From the NCBI GenBank assembly GCA_016709965.1, contig JADJLT010000001.1:248001-312000 (forward strand): a DNA stretch of 64,000 bases, written 5' to 3'. The notes below the pieces were generated by a model. It had not been told where the DNA came from. It worked only from the letters and a program-made list of their open reading frames with translations, and ran no database searches. Source of the stretch: Betaproteobacteria bacterium. Lineage in GTDB: Bacteria; Pseudomonadota; Gammaproteobacteria; Burkholderiales; Rhodocyclaceae. The first letter of the stretch is position 1. Each line of letters begins with the position of its first letter. Shown here piece after piece: positions 9,539 through 17,975 of the stretch. The position numbers were made by a program, and so were the translations under genes.

Positions 9539-10894
9539 ATGCACAACGGCGATGATCGCGCAAGGCTTGCGCCGAATCCTCAGCGTGGTATAAACCTCGC
9601 CCAAAGTCATATAAGAGACAAATATTTCGTGCCGTTCGGCTTCTTCATCATCATGGCTGCGCAGTTCTTCTCCGCGCTGGCCGACAACGCCCTGCTGATA
9701 GCTGCCATCGCCGCCCTGCGCGAGATGCATGCACCTTCAGAATATGAACCGCTACTCAAGACTTTCTTCACCGTTTCTTATGTGGTGCTGGCCGCCTTTG
9801 TAGGCGCTTTCGCTGACTCGATGCCCAAGGGCCGGGTCATGCTCATCAGCAACACCATAAAAATTGTCGGTTGCAGCATGATGTTCTTCGGTGCTCATCC
9901 TCTTGTCGCCTATGCCGTGGTCGGTCTCGGCGCGGCCGCCTACTCGCCGGCCAAATATGGCATCCTGACCGAATACCTGCCGCACCGGTTGCTCGTCGTC
10001 GCCAACGGCTGGATCGAAGGCCTGACGGTCGCCGCCATCATCCTGGGCGTTGTCATCGGTGGCACACTGATTCGCCCGGAAATTGCCCAGCAACTGCTTG
10101 CTTTCGATTTTCCGCTGATTGATACCGGGGTCGACACCATCGGTGAAATGGCCCTTAGCGTCGTCGCGGTACTCTATATTGTGGCGGCGGCTTTCAACCT
10201 TTATATTCCCAATACCGGCGTCGATCACAAGGCGCTGAAAAAAAATCCGATCTATCTGATCCACGAGTTCAACCATTGCCTGTCGCTGCTCTGGCGCGAC
10301 CGGCTTGGTCAGATATCCCTGGCGGTTACCACCCTGTTCTGGGGCGCTGGCGCCACCCTTCAATTCATCGTGATCAAATGGTCGGAGTCGGCGCTGGGCC
10401 TTGGCCTGTCCAAAGCGTCAATGCTGCAGGGTGTGGTCGCTGTCGGCGTCGCTATCGGCGCCATCGCTGCCGCCAAATTCATCACGCTGCGCAAATCAGT
10501 CCGCGTCATTCCGCTGGGTATTGCCATGGGCCTGATCGTGCTGGTCATGAATTTCGTGACCAGTGTCTGGATTGCGGTGCCGCTGCTAATCCTCATCGGT
10601 GGACTGTCCGGCTTCTTTGTCGTCCCGATGAACGCCCTGCTCCAGCACCGCGGTCATATCCTGATGGGTGCCGGCCATTCGATCGCCGTGCAGAACTTCA
10701 ATGAAAACATCTCTATTCTGATCATGACTGGGCTGTATTACCTGATGGTCAAGATGGATCTGTCGGTCTACTGGGTAGTAACCCTGTTCGGACTATTCGT
10801 CAGCGGACTGATGTACGTCATCCGTCTGCGCCACCTGGCCAACCAAAAAGCACAGGACGACGTCCAGCATCTCGACGACTCCGGGCACCATTGA
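9539..10894 (+). CDS. lplT: lysophospholipid transporter LplT (MFS)
   Basis: A 451-residue major-facilitator protein. The stretch AAQFFSALADNALL after an N-terminal extension matches the LplT family, which flips lysophospholipids inward for re-acylation. About 10-12 hydrophobic helices are visible. No acyltransferase/synthetase (Aas) gene is next to it. The ATG at 9539 has a GGAG box 11 bases upstream. It gives about 10 residues more than E. coli LplT before the first helix, so a later start is possible. Confidence 0.85.
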   Translation: MHNGDDRARLAPNPQRGINLAQSHIRDKYFVPFGFFIIMAAQFFSALADNALLIAAIAALREMHAPSEYEPLLKTFFTVSYVVLAAFVGAFADSMPKGRVMLISNTIKIVGCSMMFFGAHPLVAYAVVGLGAAAYSPAKYGILTEYLPHRLLVVANGWIEGLTVAAIILGVVIGGTLIRPEIAQQLLAFDFPLIDTGVDTIGEMALSVVAVLYIVAAAFNLYIPNTGVDHKALKKNPIYLIHEFNHCLSLLWRDRLGQISLAVTTLFWGAGATLQFIVIKWSESALGLGLSKASMLQGVVAVGVAIGAIAAAKFITLRKSVRVIPLGIAMGLIVLVMNFVTSVWIAVPLLILIGGLSGFFVVPMNALLQHRGHILMGAGHSIAVQNFNENISILIMTGLYYLMVKMDLSVYWVVTLFGLFVSGLMYVIRLRHLANQKAQDDVQHLDDSGHH

Positions 10895-11075
10895 ACAGTT
10901 GCCGGGCTGTATCTCTTTCACAGAACGGGAACGGGAATCCTTCGAAGCACTTGTTTGCCCAGCTCCGGGAAGCAGTTGCCTGCCCTTACCTGCCGGTGGG
11001 AAAAATGGAAACGGCCCTTCCCCGAATTCTTGCGAATATCAAACACTGGAAATTTGCTTTAATAAACTTCAGACC

Positions 11076-12569
11076 TTATTGGCCTTTGGCACAAAACCGA
11101 ACCTGATTGCCTCCGGCATGCTTGGCTTGATACATAGCCACATCGGCCCGTCGCAAAATGACGCCCTGGGTCACTTCCTGATGGTTGATTAAAGCGATTC
11201 CAATACTTGCTGTGCAGCGATACTCAACAGACATATCCACATTACCGACGTGAGCGATGTCGAGGATGTAAGGTTCGGACAGTGCTGCACGCAATTTTTC
11301 GGCAATGTACTCCGCTTGCGTGATGGATTCCGCCTCGTCGACATCGAGCTGGCCGAGCATCACGACAAACTCGTCTCCGCCAAAGCGGGCCACGGTATCC
11401 ATCTCTCGCACACCGCATTTAAGGCGCTCCGCAACTTGGACCAACAGCAAATCGCCCACGTCGTGTCCATACGCGTCATTGAGCGGTTTAAAGCTGTCCA
11501 GATCAAGGAACATCAAAGCGCCAAAACATGCACTACGCGAACTCGCCGCCATGGCTTGGCGCAAGCGATCGCTGAACAACCTGCGATTAGGGAGTCGCGT
11601 CAGGGGGTCATGGAACGCCATTTGATGCACCTGTTCCTGAAGCCGCTTTCGCTCGGTAACGTCGCGTGAAACCACAACCACACGTATCACTTGCCCTTCC
11701 TTGTTCTTGATTACACTACCCCGTGATTCCATTTCACGGATGCTGCCATCGGCTAACACGAAGCGATAATCAATTTGGCGCCCCTCGCCGGATCGCACCG
11801 TTTCCATGAACACTTGCTTGACTCGTTCCCGGTCATCCGGGTGCACTTCGGCAAATGAATTCGTACCCTGCAATTCGCTCAGGCTACCGAAAAACTGTTG
11901 ATAGGAAGGGCTGCTATAGAGGCGTCGGCCCTCCGGATCAAGGACTGCAATGAAATCAGAAAGATTCTCGGCGATTAGATGGAAGAATGCCTCCTGCTCC
12001 CGCAAAGCATCTTCCAGCCGCTTGCTCTCCGAGATGTCCCCAAAGGTCGTGCGATACACTCGCTCATTGCCGGCCCCGGGTTCGCGGACTGTGTTTAGAC
12101 GAGCCCAGAATGGCGTTCCACTTTTAGTCACCATGCGGAGATCACAAGAATGCAGCCCCTCCGTTGAAACGAGTTGTTGGCTGTAGCGGTAAAACGTATC
12201 CTGTTCTTCGTTGGCAATAAAACGGCGAATTGGCTGTTTGAGCAAAGAATCCCGAACCACACCCAACAACTTGGCGGCGGTCACGTTGGCTTGCAGGATT
12301 ATCCCTTGGTCGTCGAGGGTGCAGTAACCAATTGGCGCCAAATCGTAGAGATCACGGTAAAGAATTCGGGAAGCCTCCAGTTCAGTCTGAACCCGTCGTA
12401 GTTCTTCATTCTGTAACTCAAGCTCTATCTGGCGAACTGTCAACTCGTGCAACAGTTTTTGCGGTTCGACATCTACAGGCAGGGGAACTGGCAGATTTTG
12501 GTGGGCAACACTCTCTTCTGCCTTGAGACGCAATTCATTCAGGCTCCGTGCATCAGCACTCTGACTCAT
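11076..12569 (-). CDS. PAS-PAS-GGDEF diguanylate cyclase
   Basis: A 497-residue soluble protein. An N-terminal coiled region is followed by a PAS domain (YDLAPIGYCTLDDQG), a second PAS/PAC (FFHLIAENLSDFIAVLDPEG, then DVTERKRLQEQ) and a C-terminal GGDEF domain. The active-site motif is FGGDEF, and an RxxD inhibitory site (REMD) lies five residues before it, so it should be an active, product-inhibited cyclase. The frame is open for 46 more codons upstream, but MSQSADARS at 12569 has a GAGG box at good spacing. No membrane segment is seen. It is convergent with lplT. Confidence 0.88.
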   Translation of the reverse strand: MSQSADARSLNELRLKAEESVAHQNLPVPLPVDVEPQKLLHELTVRQIELELQNEELRRVQTELEASRILYRDLYDLAPIGYCTLDDQGIILQANVTAAKLLGVVRDSLLKQPIRRFIANEEQDTFYRYSQQLVSTEGLHSCDLRMVTKSGTPFWARLNTVREPGAGNERVYRTTFGDISESKRLEDALREQEAFFHLIAENLSDFIAVLDPEGRRLYSSPSYQQFFGSLSELQGTNSFAEVHPDDRERVKQVFMETVRSGEGRQIDYRFVLADGSIREMESRGSVIKNKEGQVIRVVVVSRDVTERKRLQEQVHQMAFHDPLTRLPNRRLFSDRLRQAMAASSRSACFGALMFLDLDSFKPLNDAYGHDVGDLLLVQVAERLKCGVREMDTVARFGGDEFVVMLGQLDVDEAESITQAEYIAEKLRAALSEPYILDIAHVGNVDMSVEYRCTASIGIALINHQEVTQGVILRRADVAMYQAKHAGGNQVRFCAKGQ

Positions 12570-12891
12570 CAATGCCTCGAATCTTTCGTTTCGCGATGTC
12601 CGAGCAAGGCTGGCGAATAGCTGACCATTAGTTGATTGCCCCGCCCAAATGACGGCTCGCTCTTCAAACCAGCAGGCCACCACAATATCTGCATATTCGT
12701 TTCGCATGCTTCATAACTACACAGCCTCTCGAATTTGGACGATCCTAATGGCAACCCCGTTACCTTTGCCCTTCGTTTCTTATAGCTGGCTCCTCGCTTT
12801 ATCCTTTTTCATGAGCCCCCTTATTGCGATAGTCATCTGCTTGAAAAAGCCCCTGTAGGCGGGGCGTCTAGCGAGTATCAGCGTCAATTAT
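12570..12891. other. gene-free stretch
   Basis: No credible coding region is visible between the PAS-GGDEF gene and the phasin gene. The only structure recognised is the terminator hairpin at 12843-12867. Confidence 0.6.
12843..12867 (-). terminator. rho-independent terminator of the phasin gene
   Basis: On the minus strand, GCCCC-GCCTACA-GGGGC is followed directly by TTTTT. It lies 25 bp past the phasin stop. Confidence 0.75.
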
Positions 12892-13380
12892 TCAGGCGGA
12901 CTTTTTTGAAGTCATATTCGCCTGATTTACCACCCGCGACGTTATATCGGTCATTGCCTTGCGGTTGGCTTCTGTGACCGCGGCAAACTGCTGCCCAATA
13001 CCTTTGAATGCATCAAATCCCTTGAGCCAGCCAGCGTGGTTGCTCAAGCCATTCCCTGGTGACGCGAGGTAGGTGGTTATCAGCTTGGTGATCTCTTGTT
13101 GCGCTTCGGTGGCGATTTCCTGCACGCTCTGAAAATATGCTGTCACGCTCTCGCTCACGGCAAGAGGAACTGCATTTTTTGCCTTGGATGACGGCATGGC
13201 ACCCTTCAATTCCAGCATTGAGGTAGCGGATGCGGCACTTTCTTCGAGCGAACTACGTGTAGCGCTTAAGTTCAGTGCAGTCAATTTCTCCATACTGGAA
13301 ATTGCAATTTCCGAAAATGCCATGAAGGCATCGGTGTTTGCTTTGATCGCGTGGACCATATCAGAGCTTGTATTCAGCAT
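12892..13380 (-). CDS. phasin-family protein
   Basis: A 162-residue, Ala-rich amphipathic helical protein with no signal peptide. The N-terminal part (MVHAIKANTDAFMAFSEIAISSMEKLTALNLS) and C-terminal part (WLKGFDAFKGIGQQFAAVTEANRKAM) match phasins that coat polyhydroxyalkanoate granules. No PHA synthase gene is adjacent. The frame is open further upstream, but the ATG at 13380 has a GGGAAA box just before it. A 17-bp dyad motif lies 115 bp upstream and is shared with the DUF2789 gene. Confidence 0.8.
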   Translation of the reverse strand: MLNTSSDMVHAIKANTDAFMAFSEIAISSMEKLTALNLSATRSSLEESAASATSMLELKGAMPSSKAKNAVPLAVSESVTAYFQSVQEIATEAQQEITKLITTYLASPGNGLSNHAGWLKGFDAFKGIGQQFAAVTEANRKAMTDITSRVVNQANMTSKKSA

Positions 13381-13494
13381 ATATTTCCCTTTTTTGGCAG
13401 AATCAGAAGAATCTCGGCAGGACAGGCATTTGGCCAAAACCAGAATGCGCAGCAATCTACTTGCTTCAAGTCTATGACCTGGCATCTACGTGGT

Positions 13495-13511
13495 CTGTAC
13501 GATAGCGCACA
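13495..13511. promoter_or_regulatory. dyad motif GTNCGNTANCGNAC, copy A
   Basis: CTGTACGATAGCGCACA lies about 115 bp upstream of the phasin start. The centre has interrupted dyad symmetry, as expected for a dimeric regulator. The same 17-mer with one change lies 163 bp away, before the DUF2789 gene. Confidence 0.45.
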
Positions 13512-13673
13512 CAGGGTTGAAAAATAAAATGTCGAGCCGGAGTCCGCGCTCTTGCAGCCTGCCCCCAAATCTATCCAATCCCTAATCCTTTCAAAGCCAC
13601 GCCATTATTTGACTGTGCAGCGCCCCCCCGTCTGACTGCAGCCCATTGGTGTCACTTCCAGCGAATGAATCAA

Positions 13674-13690
13674 CTGTACGGTAGCGCACA
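13674..13690. promoter_or_regulatory. dyad motif GTNCGNTANCGNAC, copy B
   Basis: CTGTACGGTAGCGCACA lies about 130 bp upstream of the DUF2789 start. It is identical to copy A except for one base, with the same dyad. Confidence 0.45.
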
Positions 13691-13821
13691 TCAATGCAAA
13701 TCAAGATGGCGTACCTTTCTATTGCCGATACACGGATGACAGATTGACAACCTGCCACCCAAATTTATATCCAATAAAGTGGGCCAGGTTTTCATGCCCA
13801 CAGAACATAACTGGAGTAACA

Positions 13822-14061
13822 ATGGAAGCCCAATTACATTCCATGGCCAATCTGTTTGCCCAACTTGGTTTGTCGGCAGAACCTGCCGATATCGACAATT
13901 TCATCACCGCACGGCGTCCTCTGGGCAACGGCATTACGCTCTATTGCGCGCCATTCTGGACGGATGCACAGAAGGCCTTCCTCAAGGAAGAGATTATGTG
14001 GGACGCCGACTGGGTGGGCGTTGTTGACGAACTAAACGCGCGTTTTTCCGAACATCATTGA
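13822..14061 (+). CDS. DUF2789-family small protein
   Basis: A 79-residue soluble protein (MEAQLHSMANLFAQLGL, then APFWTDAQKAFLKEEI, then WDADWVGVVDELNARF) that matches DUF2789 over its whole length. The ATG at 13822 has a GGAG box 7 bases upstream; the open frame before it is not typical of the family. The function is unknown. It sits among small stress-associated genes (phasin, DUF3096, PRC-barrel, CsbD), which suggests a general stress role, by context only. Confidence 0.82.
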   Translation: MEAQLHSMANLFAQLGLSAEPADIDNFITARRPLGNGITLYCAPFWTDAQKAFLKEEIMWDADWVGVVDELNARFSEHH

Positions 14062-14126
14062 TTCGCCAGTCTGATCTGACTTCAGCCCGACATTGAACAA
14101 CCCGATACCAAAAGAGAGGTACTTTC

Positions 14127-14282
14127 GTGAACATCAACTTGGGACTTACACCGCTGATATCGCTCATAGCCGGGATTCTGATTCTGGTCATGCCCCGCTT
14201 GCTGAACTATATCGTTGCCATTTATTTGATTGCCATCGGGCTGATAGGGCTCTTCGGCGCCGGGAATCTTCATCTTCGATGA
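14127..14282 (+). CDS. DUF3096 small membrane protein
   Basis: A 51-residue hydrophobic peptide starting with GTG (VNINLGLTPLISLIAGILIL, then PRLLNYIVAIYLIAIGLIGL). It has two membrane segments separated by the PRLLNYIVA turn typical of DUF3096. A GAGAGG box lies 8 bases before the GTG. The gene follows DUF2789 by 65 bp on the same strand, so the two may be cotranscribed. The function is unknown. Confidence 0.82.
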   Translation: MNINLGLTPLISLIAGILILVMPRLLNYIVAIYLIAIGLIGLFGAGNLHLR

Positions 14283-14631
14283 ATCCAATGGCGGAAGCCT
14301 CCAGGCTGCTGGCAAGTACGCCGGGACACCATTTTGTTTTGGCGGGCATGCTGCCTGGATGCCCCCAATCCGCCAAAACGTCTGCCGAAGGCGTCCTTAT
14401 TCCCCAAGTGCGCGAAATATCAGTATGTGCGCATCAAGGAAAGGTCCAATTTCAGCATTTCAATTTTGGTCATTTTTTCCGGTTGACCGCAGCATCTCGC
14501 CTTGTTCAGGCGAGGCAGTGTTATAGGGCAGTTTTACCAGAATTTCGATTCGCTGGCCTCTCGGCCAGACGATTTCGGCTGATGCGGCCCAACTCGGTCG
14601 CATCAGCATCAAGCATGCTTGCCAACAAGGT
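14283..14631. other. gene-free stretch with repeat copy 3
   Basis: Nothing coding is supported between DUF3096 and the convergent PRC-barrel gene. The stretch holds one dispersed repeat copy (14458-14492). Confidence 0.55.
14458..14492 (-). repeat. dispersed CGGTCAACCGG element, copy 3
   Basis: On the minus strand it reads CTGCGGTCAACCGG, then AAAAAATGACCAAAATTGAA. The tail is almost identical to that of the copy beside ppsA. It lies between two convergent genes. Confidence 0.75.
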
Positions 14632-15015
14632 TCAATGCGTTGTGCCGTAATAGGCGTGGATGCTCTTTTCCCAAGTAGTATCGGCCATATTGGGCCAGTT
14701 GTCGGCGTCGAAGCCCGGGGCACTCTTCAGACGTTCTTCATCGGTGTCCATGACAAATCGCTGATTTTCTGTATCAACTGTCAAGGCGTTCCAAGGTACG
14801 GCAAAAAGCTTCTCACCAAGGCTGAGGAAACCGCCGAAGGACAGCACGGCGTAACAAACTTTGCCACTTTGAATGTCCAGCATGAGTTCCTTGATGCTGC
14901 CCAGCTTTTCGCTTTTCAGGTTATACACGTCGTCAGCTGCGAGCGTACTGGCGCTGAGCAACCTTGATGCAAGCTGGCTGGTAGTGGTTATTTTGGTATT
15001 GATCGTTTCGTTCAT
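14632..15015 (-). CDS. PRC-barrel domain protein
   Basis: A 127-residue protein. The N-terminal half (ASTLAADDVYNLKSEKLGSIKELMLD, then SGKVCYAVLSFGGFLSLGEKLFAVPW) is a PRC-barrel fold. The rest (ENQRFVMDTDEERLKSAPGFDADNWPNM) resembles the C-terminal part common in stand-alone PRC-barrel proteins of betaproteobacteria. No signal peptide is seen. It is probably cotranscribed with CsbD upstream on the same strand, 84 bp away. The role is unknown but is often linked to stress regulons. Confidence 0.85.
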   Translation of the reverse strand: MNETINTKITTTSQLASRLLSASTLAADDVYNLKSEKLGSIKELMLDIQSGKVCYAVLSFGGFLSLGEKLFAVPWNALTVDTENQRFVMDTDEERLKSAPGFDADNWPNMADTTWEKSIHAYYGTTH

Positions 15016-15099
15016 TTGTTACTCCTGAGTTTATCTGGGGACTGACTGAGAGGGAAAGCTGAGGGCGTTTCCCGTCATTTCCGAAAACGTTTCGAACGC

Positions 15100-15285
15100 T
15101 TATTTACCCTTGACGGCATCCTTGACGTCTTCTTTCAGGTCGCCGTAGGCCGCCTGCGCTTTGCCGCCCGACTTTTGAATCTTTCCTTTCAATTCCAGAT
15201 CGTCGTTGCCGACGAGGTTACCTGCGACTTCCTTGACTTTGCCTTTGGCTTCTTCAACACGACCCTTGGCTTGATCCTTGTTCAT
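15100..15285 (-). CDS. CsbD-family stress protein
   Basis: A 61-residue, highly charged protein (MNKDQAKGRVEEAKGKVKEV, then GNDDLELKGKIQKSGGKAQAAYGD), a full-length match to CsbD-like proteins. These are abundant under general stress and have an unknown biochemical role. The true start is the ATG at 15285, preceded by an AGGAGT box; the frame extends upstream without family similarity. Confidence 0.9.
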   Translation of the reverse strand: MNKDQAKGRVEEAKGKVKEVAGNLVGNDDLELKGKIQKSGGKAQAAYGDLKEDVKDAVKGK

Positions 15286-15685
15286 GGTTAACTCCTGAAA
15301 TTGAAATTGATGGGGCAGTCGCCGATATTGCGATCCGGCACCTGTGAAGGAGAGAATAGGCAAGACGGCGTTGGCAATCGGTGCGCTGGCACCCATAGCA
15401 AACGGGATCAAGCGGCAACATGGCAAGGCGCATACGAAAGACAGCCTGGAGCGGTCCATTCCAAGGCGTATTGAAGATGACGATGCGCACCGAGATGTGC
15501 TTCGCAACCAAGGCGGTAGCGGTGTCGGCCGACAGAACGACGGGAATGGCCATCGGCACTGCTTCGCGGGTTATTGCAATTTCAGTCGACCAGCTCGGGC
15601 ATCCTTGGCGCCGTGGCGCCAAGAACAATCTTATGGTGCCCGCAAAGCTGGATGCCTCACAGCCTTTTCTGCCGCGCTCGGCGCT
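15286..15685. other. gene-free stretch, possible decayed coding DNA
   Basis: No intact gene is visible. On the minus strand near 15480-15560, AVPMAIPVVLSADTATALVAKH faintly recalls the conserved membrane region of plasma-membrane-type P-type ATPases (VPVALPVVLS), but the frame is short and flanked by unrelated sequence. It is recorded only as a possible remnant. Confidence 0.25.
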
Positions 15686-15760
15686 TTATCGCAGGCCAAA
15701 AAATGACAAGACGGCGAGCACGACAACGACCAGTCCGACGATGTAAATAATGTTGTTCAT
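15686..15760 (-). CDS. 24-residue membrane peptide
   Basis: The peptide is MNNIIYIVGLVVVVLAVLSF followed by FGLR: a single membrane helix with a short C-terminal tail. A good AGGA box precedes the ATG by 9-10 bases. Similar tiny hydrophobic peptides ending in LSFFGLR are, to my knowledge, conserved in many proteobacteria next to CsbD-like genes. The function is unknown. It is too short for usual gene finders. Confidence 0.7.
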   Translation of the reverse strand: MNNIIYIVGLVVVVLAVLSFFGLR

Positions 15761-15904
15761 TTGAAATTCCTTTCGCGTAGAGCGGCGAGCGATTCGTGTG
15801 TTAAAGGTGATTTAGTGCCCGTCGGAATTCACCTTACGCCGCACAGCCGTCAAGCTCTGTACGCCAGCACGCACAAAACTGTCCGAAAAATCGCCCGTTC
15901 ATGG

Positions 15905-16513
15905 CTATTCACCGCGAGCAATTCGCACAATTTCCCCGGCAATTTCTTCGGGTGACAAAATCAAGTCGATGCAGCCACTGGCAATCGCGCTTTCCGGCAT
16001 ATCGGGCTGCTTTGCGGTACTCAGTTTTTGAGCAATCGTAATGCCGCCAATCTCCTTGATGCCGCACAGTGCGTCGGCGCCGTCACCGTCATAGCCGGAG
16101 ACAATGACTGCAATCAGCTTGCCGTCCCAGTGTGCAGTCAGCGAGCGCAGAAAGACGGTAATCACATCAGGCCAGCCACGGGGCTTTGAAATGGGCTTGA
16201 GGTGGAACTCATCGCCATCGACGTGCAAATCCCGATTGGCCGGAATAATGAAAACGTGGTTTGGCTCGATCAACAGCTTTTCGGTGATCAGGTCGACCGG
16301 CATGGTGGTGAAGCGCGGCAGCACTTCATGGAGTTGCGTCGGCACGACGGTAATGTGATTGACGATAACAATAGCCACGCCCATGTCGCAAGGCAGGTTC
16401 TGCAATAGCCGGATAAAGGCGTCAAGCCCCCCGGCTGAACCACCGACGCAGACGATCGGAAACTTTTTCAGCACACTCTCCGATTCGACGTTGATGGCTT
16501 TTTCATTCGGCAT
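15905..16513 (-). CDS. stand-alone CheB-type methylesterase domain
   Basis: A 202-residue protein with only the C-terminal catalytic domain of CheB. The Ser (CVGGSAGGLDA), His (VNHITVVPTQLHEVLP) and Asp (SGYDGDGADA) positions of the triad are visible. There is no receiver domain, so control by phosphorylation is absent, as in many orphan CheB proteins. No chemotaxis genes are near. The ATG at 16513 lies inside the end of the J-domain gene (11 bp overlap), so the two are translated together. Confidence 0.85.
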   Translation of the reverse strand: MPNEKAINVESESVLKKFPIVCVGGSAGGLDAFIRLLQNLPCDMGVAIVIVNHITVVPTQLHEVLPRFTTMPVDLITEKLLIEPNHVFIIPANRDLHVDGDEFHLKPISKPRGWPDVITVFLRSLTAHWDGKLIAVIVSGYDGDGADALCGIKEIGGITIAQKLSTAKQPDMPESAIASGCIDLILSPEEIAGEIVRIARGE

Positions 16514-16838
16514 CTTCGCCTCGATTTGGCCAGAACCATGAAAAATATTGAAACATGACCAGTTCCCAGCTGAAACTTCCAAAGCCTGGAAGGTCTATGG
16601 TCAAGACTGCCTGGTCAGTACAAATATTATTGATCTGATGGTCATAGGCAACCTTGGAGTCGGCACCTTTGAGGGTTCTGTAGGCTTCGGCAACATCCTT
16701 GAATTTGCGTTCACCATCACGATCCTTGGTGACATCCGGATGAAAGCGCTTGGCCAGGGAACGAAAAGCCGATTTGATCTCCGCACAAGAAGCGCATCGA
16801 TCAATCTGCAAGGTTACATAGTGGTTCTGGCGTCTCAT
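16503..16838 (-). CDS. J-domain protein
   Basis: A 111-residue protein with an N-terminal J domain. The HPD motif is present (RSLAKRFHPDVTKD), with flanking helices (CAEIKSAF and ERKFKDVAEAYRTL). There is no Gly/Phe region or zinc finger, so it is a minimal class III J protein that would stimulate an Hsp70. The C-terminal part is hydrophobic and aromatic (FSWELVMFQYFSWFW). A strong AAGGAG box precedes the ATG at 16838. The overlap with the CheB-like gene suggests a shared task that I cannot name. Confidence 0.85.
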   Translation of the reverse strand: MRRQNHYVTLQIDRCASCAEIKSAFRSLAKRFHPDVTKDRDGERKFKDVAEAYRTLKGADSKVAYDHQINNICTDQAVLTIDLPGFGSFSWELVMFQYFSWFWPNRGEDAE

Positions 16839-16910
16839 TGAATTCTCCTTCGATTTGGCGTACCGCTTTGCTGGATGTCGCCTGTCGTGGATAGGTTCAG
16901 CTGTCGCCAT

Positions 16911-17234
16911 TACCTCAAGCTGACTCGGCAGCGACTGTTCGTCTGTTCGCTACCCCGCATAGCCATTAAATCAGCCAAGTTTCTCGATTTTCGCCAAGCT
17001 GTACTTGAATAATGATTGGCCAGTCAAGACCGGATTCTTGCTCTCGTACAACTTGCCCAATCGCCATAGCGCGCTCTGGCCTGCACCAAATCGGCGCCAC
17101 CAGGGACCAGGACAATGTGAAAGTTTCAGCTATCCGCAGGCGAGAACTGTTGGCTGGCGCACAGAGGCGGGCTGGACAGCGGCGTATTTTTCAGGCTTCG
17201 CGAACGCACATGCCAACACTGGAGAACCATAGCC
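16911..17234. other. gene-free divergent promoter region
   Basis: This is the region between the divergent J-domain and peroxiredoxin genes. No credible coding frame or known regulatory motif was recognised. A GGAGA box lies 10 bases before the peroxiredoxin start. Confidence 0.5.
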
Positions 17235-17975
17235 ATGCCCAAGTCACAAGAAGGTCAGCACATTCCGGCAGTCACTTTTCCGATTCGAGTCAATGGCGAA
17301 TGGGAGAAAGTCAGTACCGATGCCTTGTTCAAAGACAAGACAGTGGTGCTTTTTGCGCTGCCTGGCGCCTTCACGCCTACCTGTTCCAGCATGCACCTGC
17401 CTCGCTACAACGAGCTGGCCGAAACGCTAAAGGCAAATGGCGTCGACAGTGTGATCTGTCTGGCAGTCAATGATCCTTTCGTGATGGAAAGCTGGAAGGA
17501 AACCCAAAAAGCGGAAAGCATCTATTTCCTGCCCGATGGCAATGGCGAATTCAGTACCGGCATGGGCATGCTGGTCGACAAGTCGGATATCGGCCTGGGC
17601 AAGCGGAGCTGGCGCTATTCGATGCTGGTGAAGAATGGACTGATCGAAAAGATGTTCATCGAAGCAGAAGTGCCAGGTGATCCTTTCAAGGTTTCCGATG
17701 CCGACACCATGCTCGACTACATCAATCCCAAAGCAGTGCCGCCCCCCCGAATCACCTTCATCAGCAAACCCGGATGCCCGCATTGCGCCCGCGCCCGAGA
17801 GATGCTGAACAAAAGGGGCGATCGCTTCGAGGAAATAGAAATGGGTAGCAACGGCATCAGCTACAGCACACTGCAAGCAGTCAGCGGCAAGGGAACGACG
17901 CCACAGGTCTTCATCGACGGCCAGCACATCGGCGGGGCTGACGAACTGGCTGCCTGGCTGGCGAAGTCCAAATGA
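17235..17975 (+). CDS. hybrid peroxiredoxin-glutaredoxin
   Basis: A 246-residue fusion. Residues about 1-165 are a Prx5-type peroxiredoxin with the peroxidatic Cys in PGAFTPTCSSMH. Residues about 170-246 are a glutaredoxin with the CPHC active site (FISKPGCPHCARAREML) and the TTPQVFIDG and GGADEL glutathione-binding segments. The fusion reduces peroxides using glutathione. It overlaps the flavoprotein gene downstream by 4 bp (ATGA), so the pair forms a redox operon. Confidence 0.92.
   Translation: MPKSQEGQHIPAVTFPIRVNGEWEKVSTDALFKDKTVVLFALPGAFTPTCSSMHLPRYNELAETLKANGVDSVICLAVNDPFVMESWKETQKAESIYFLPDGNGEFSTGMGMLVDKSDIGLGKRSWRYSMLVKNGLIEKMFIEAEVPGDPFKVSDADTMLDYINPKAVPPPRITFISKPGCPHCARAREMLNKRGDRFEEIEMGSNGISYSTLQAVSGKGTTPQVFIDGQHIGGADELAAWLAKSK

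Noticed and set aside
12649..12858. 69-codon plus-strand frame with a hydrophobic C-terminus
   Set aside because: Overlaps the region upstream of the cyclase gene and the phasin terminator; no ribosome site.
15254..15628. 124-codon minus-strand frame with an ATPase-like patch
   Set aside because: Overlaps the CsbD gene, lacks a start and full domain; listed only as possible decayed DNA.
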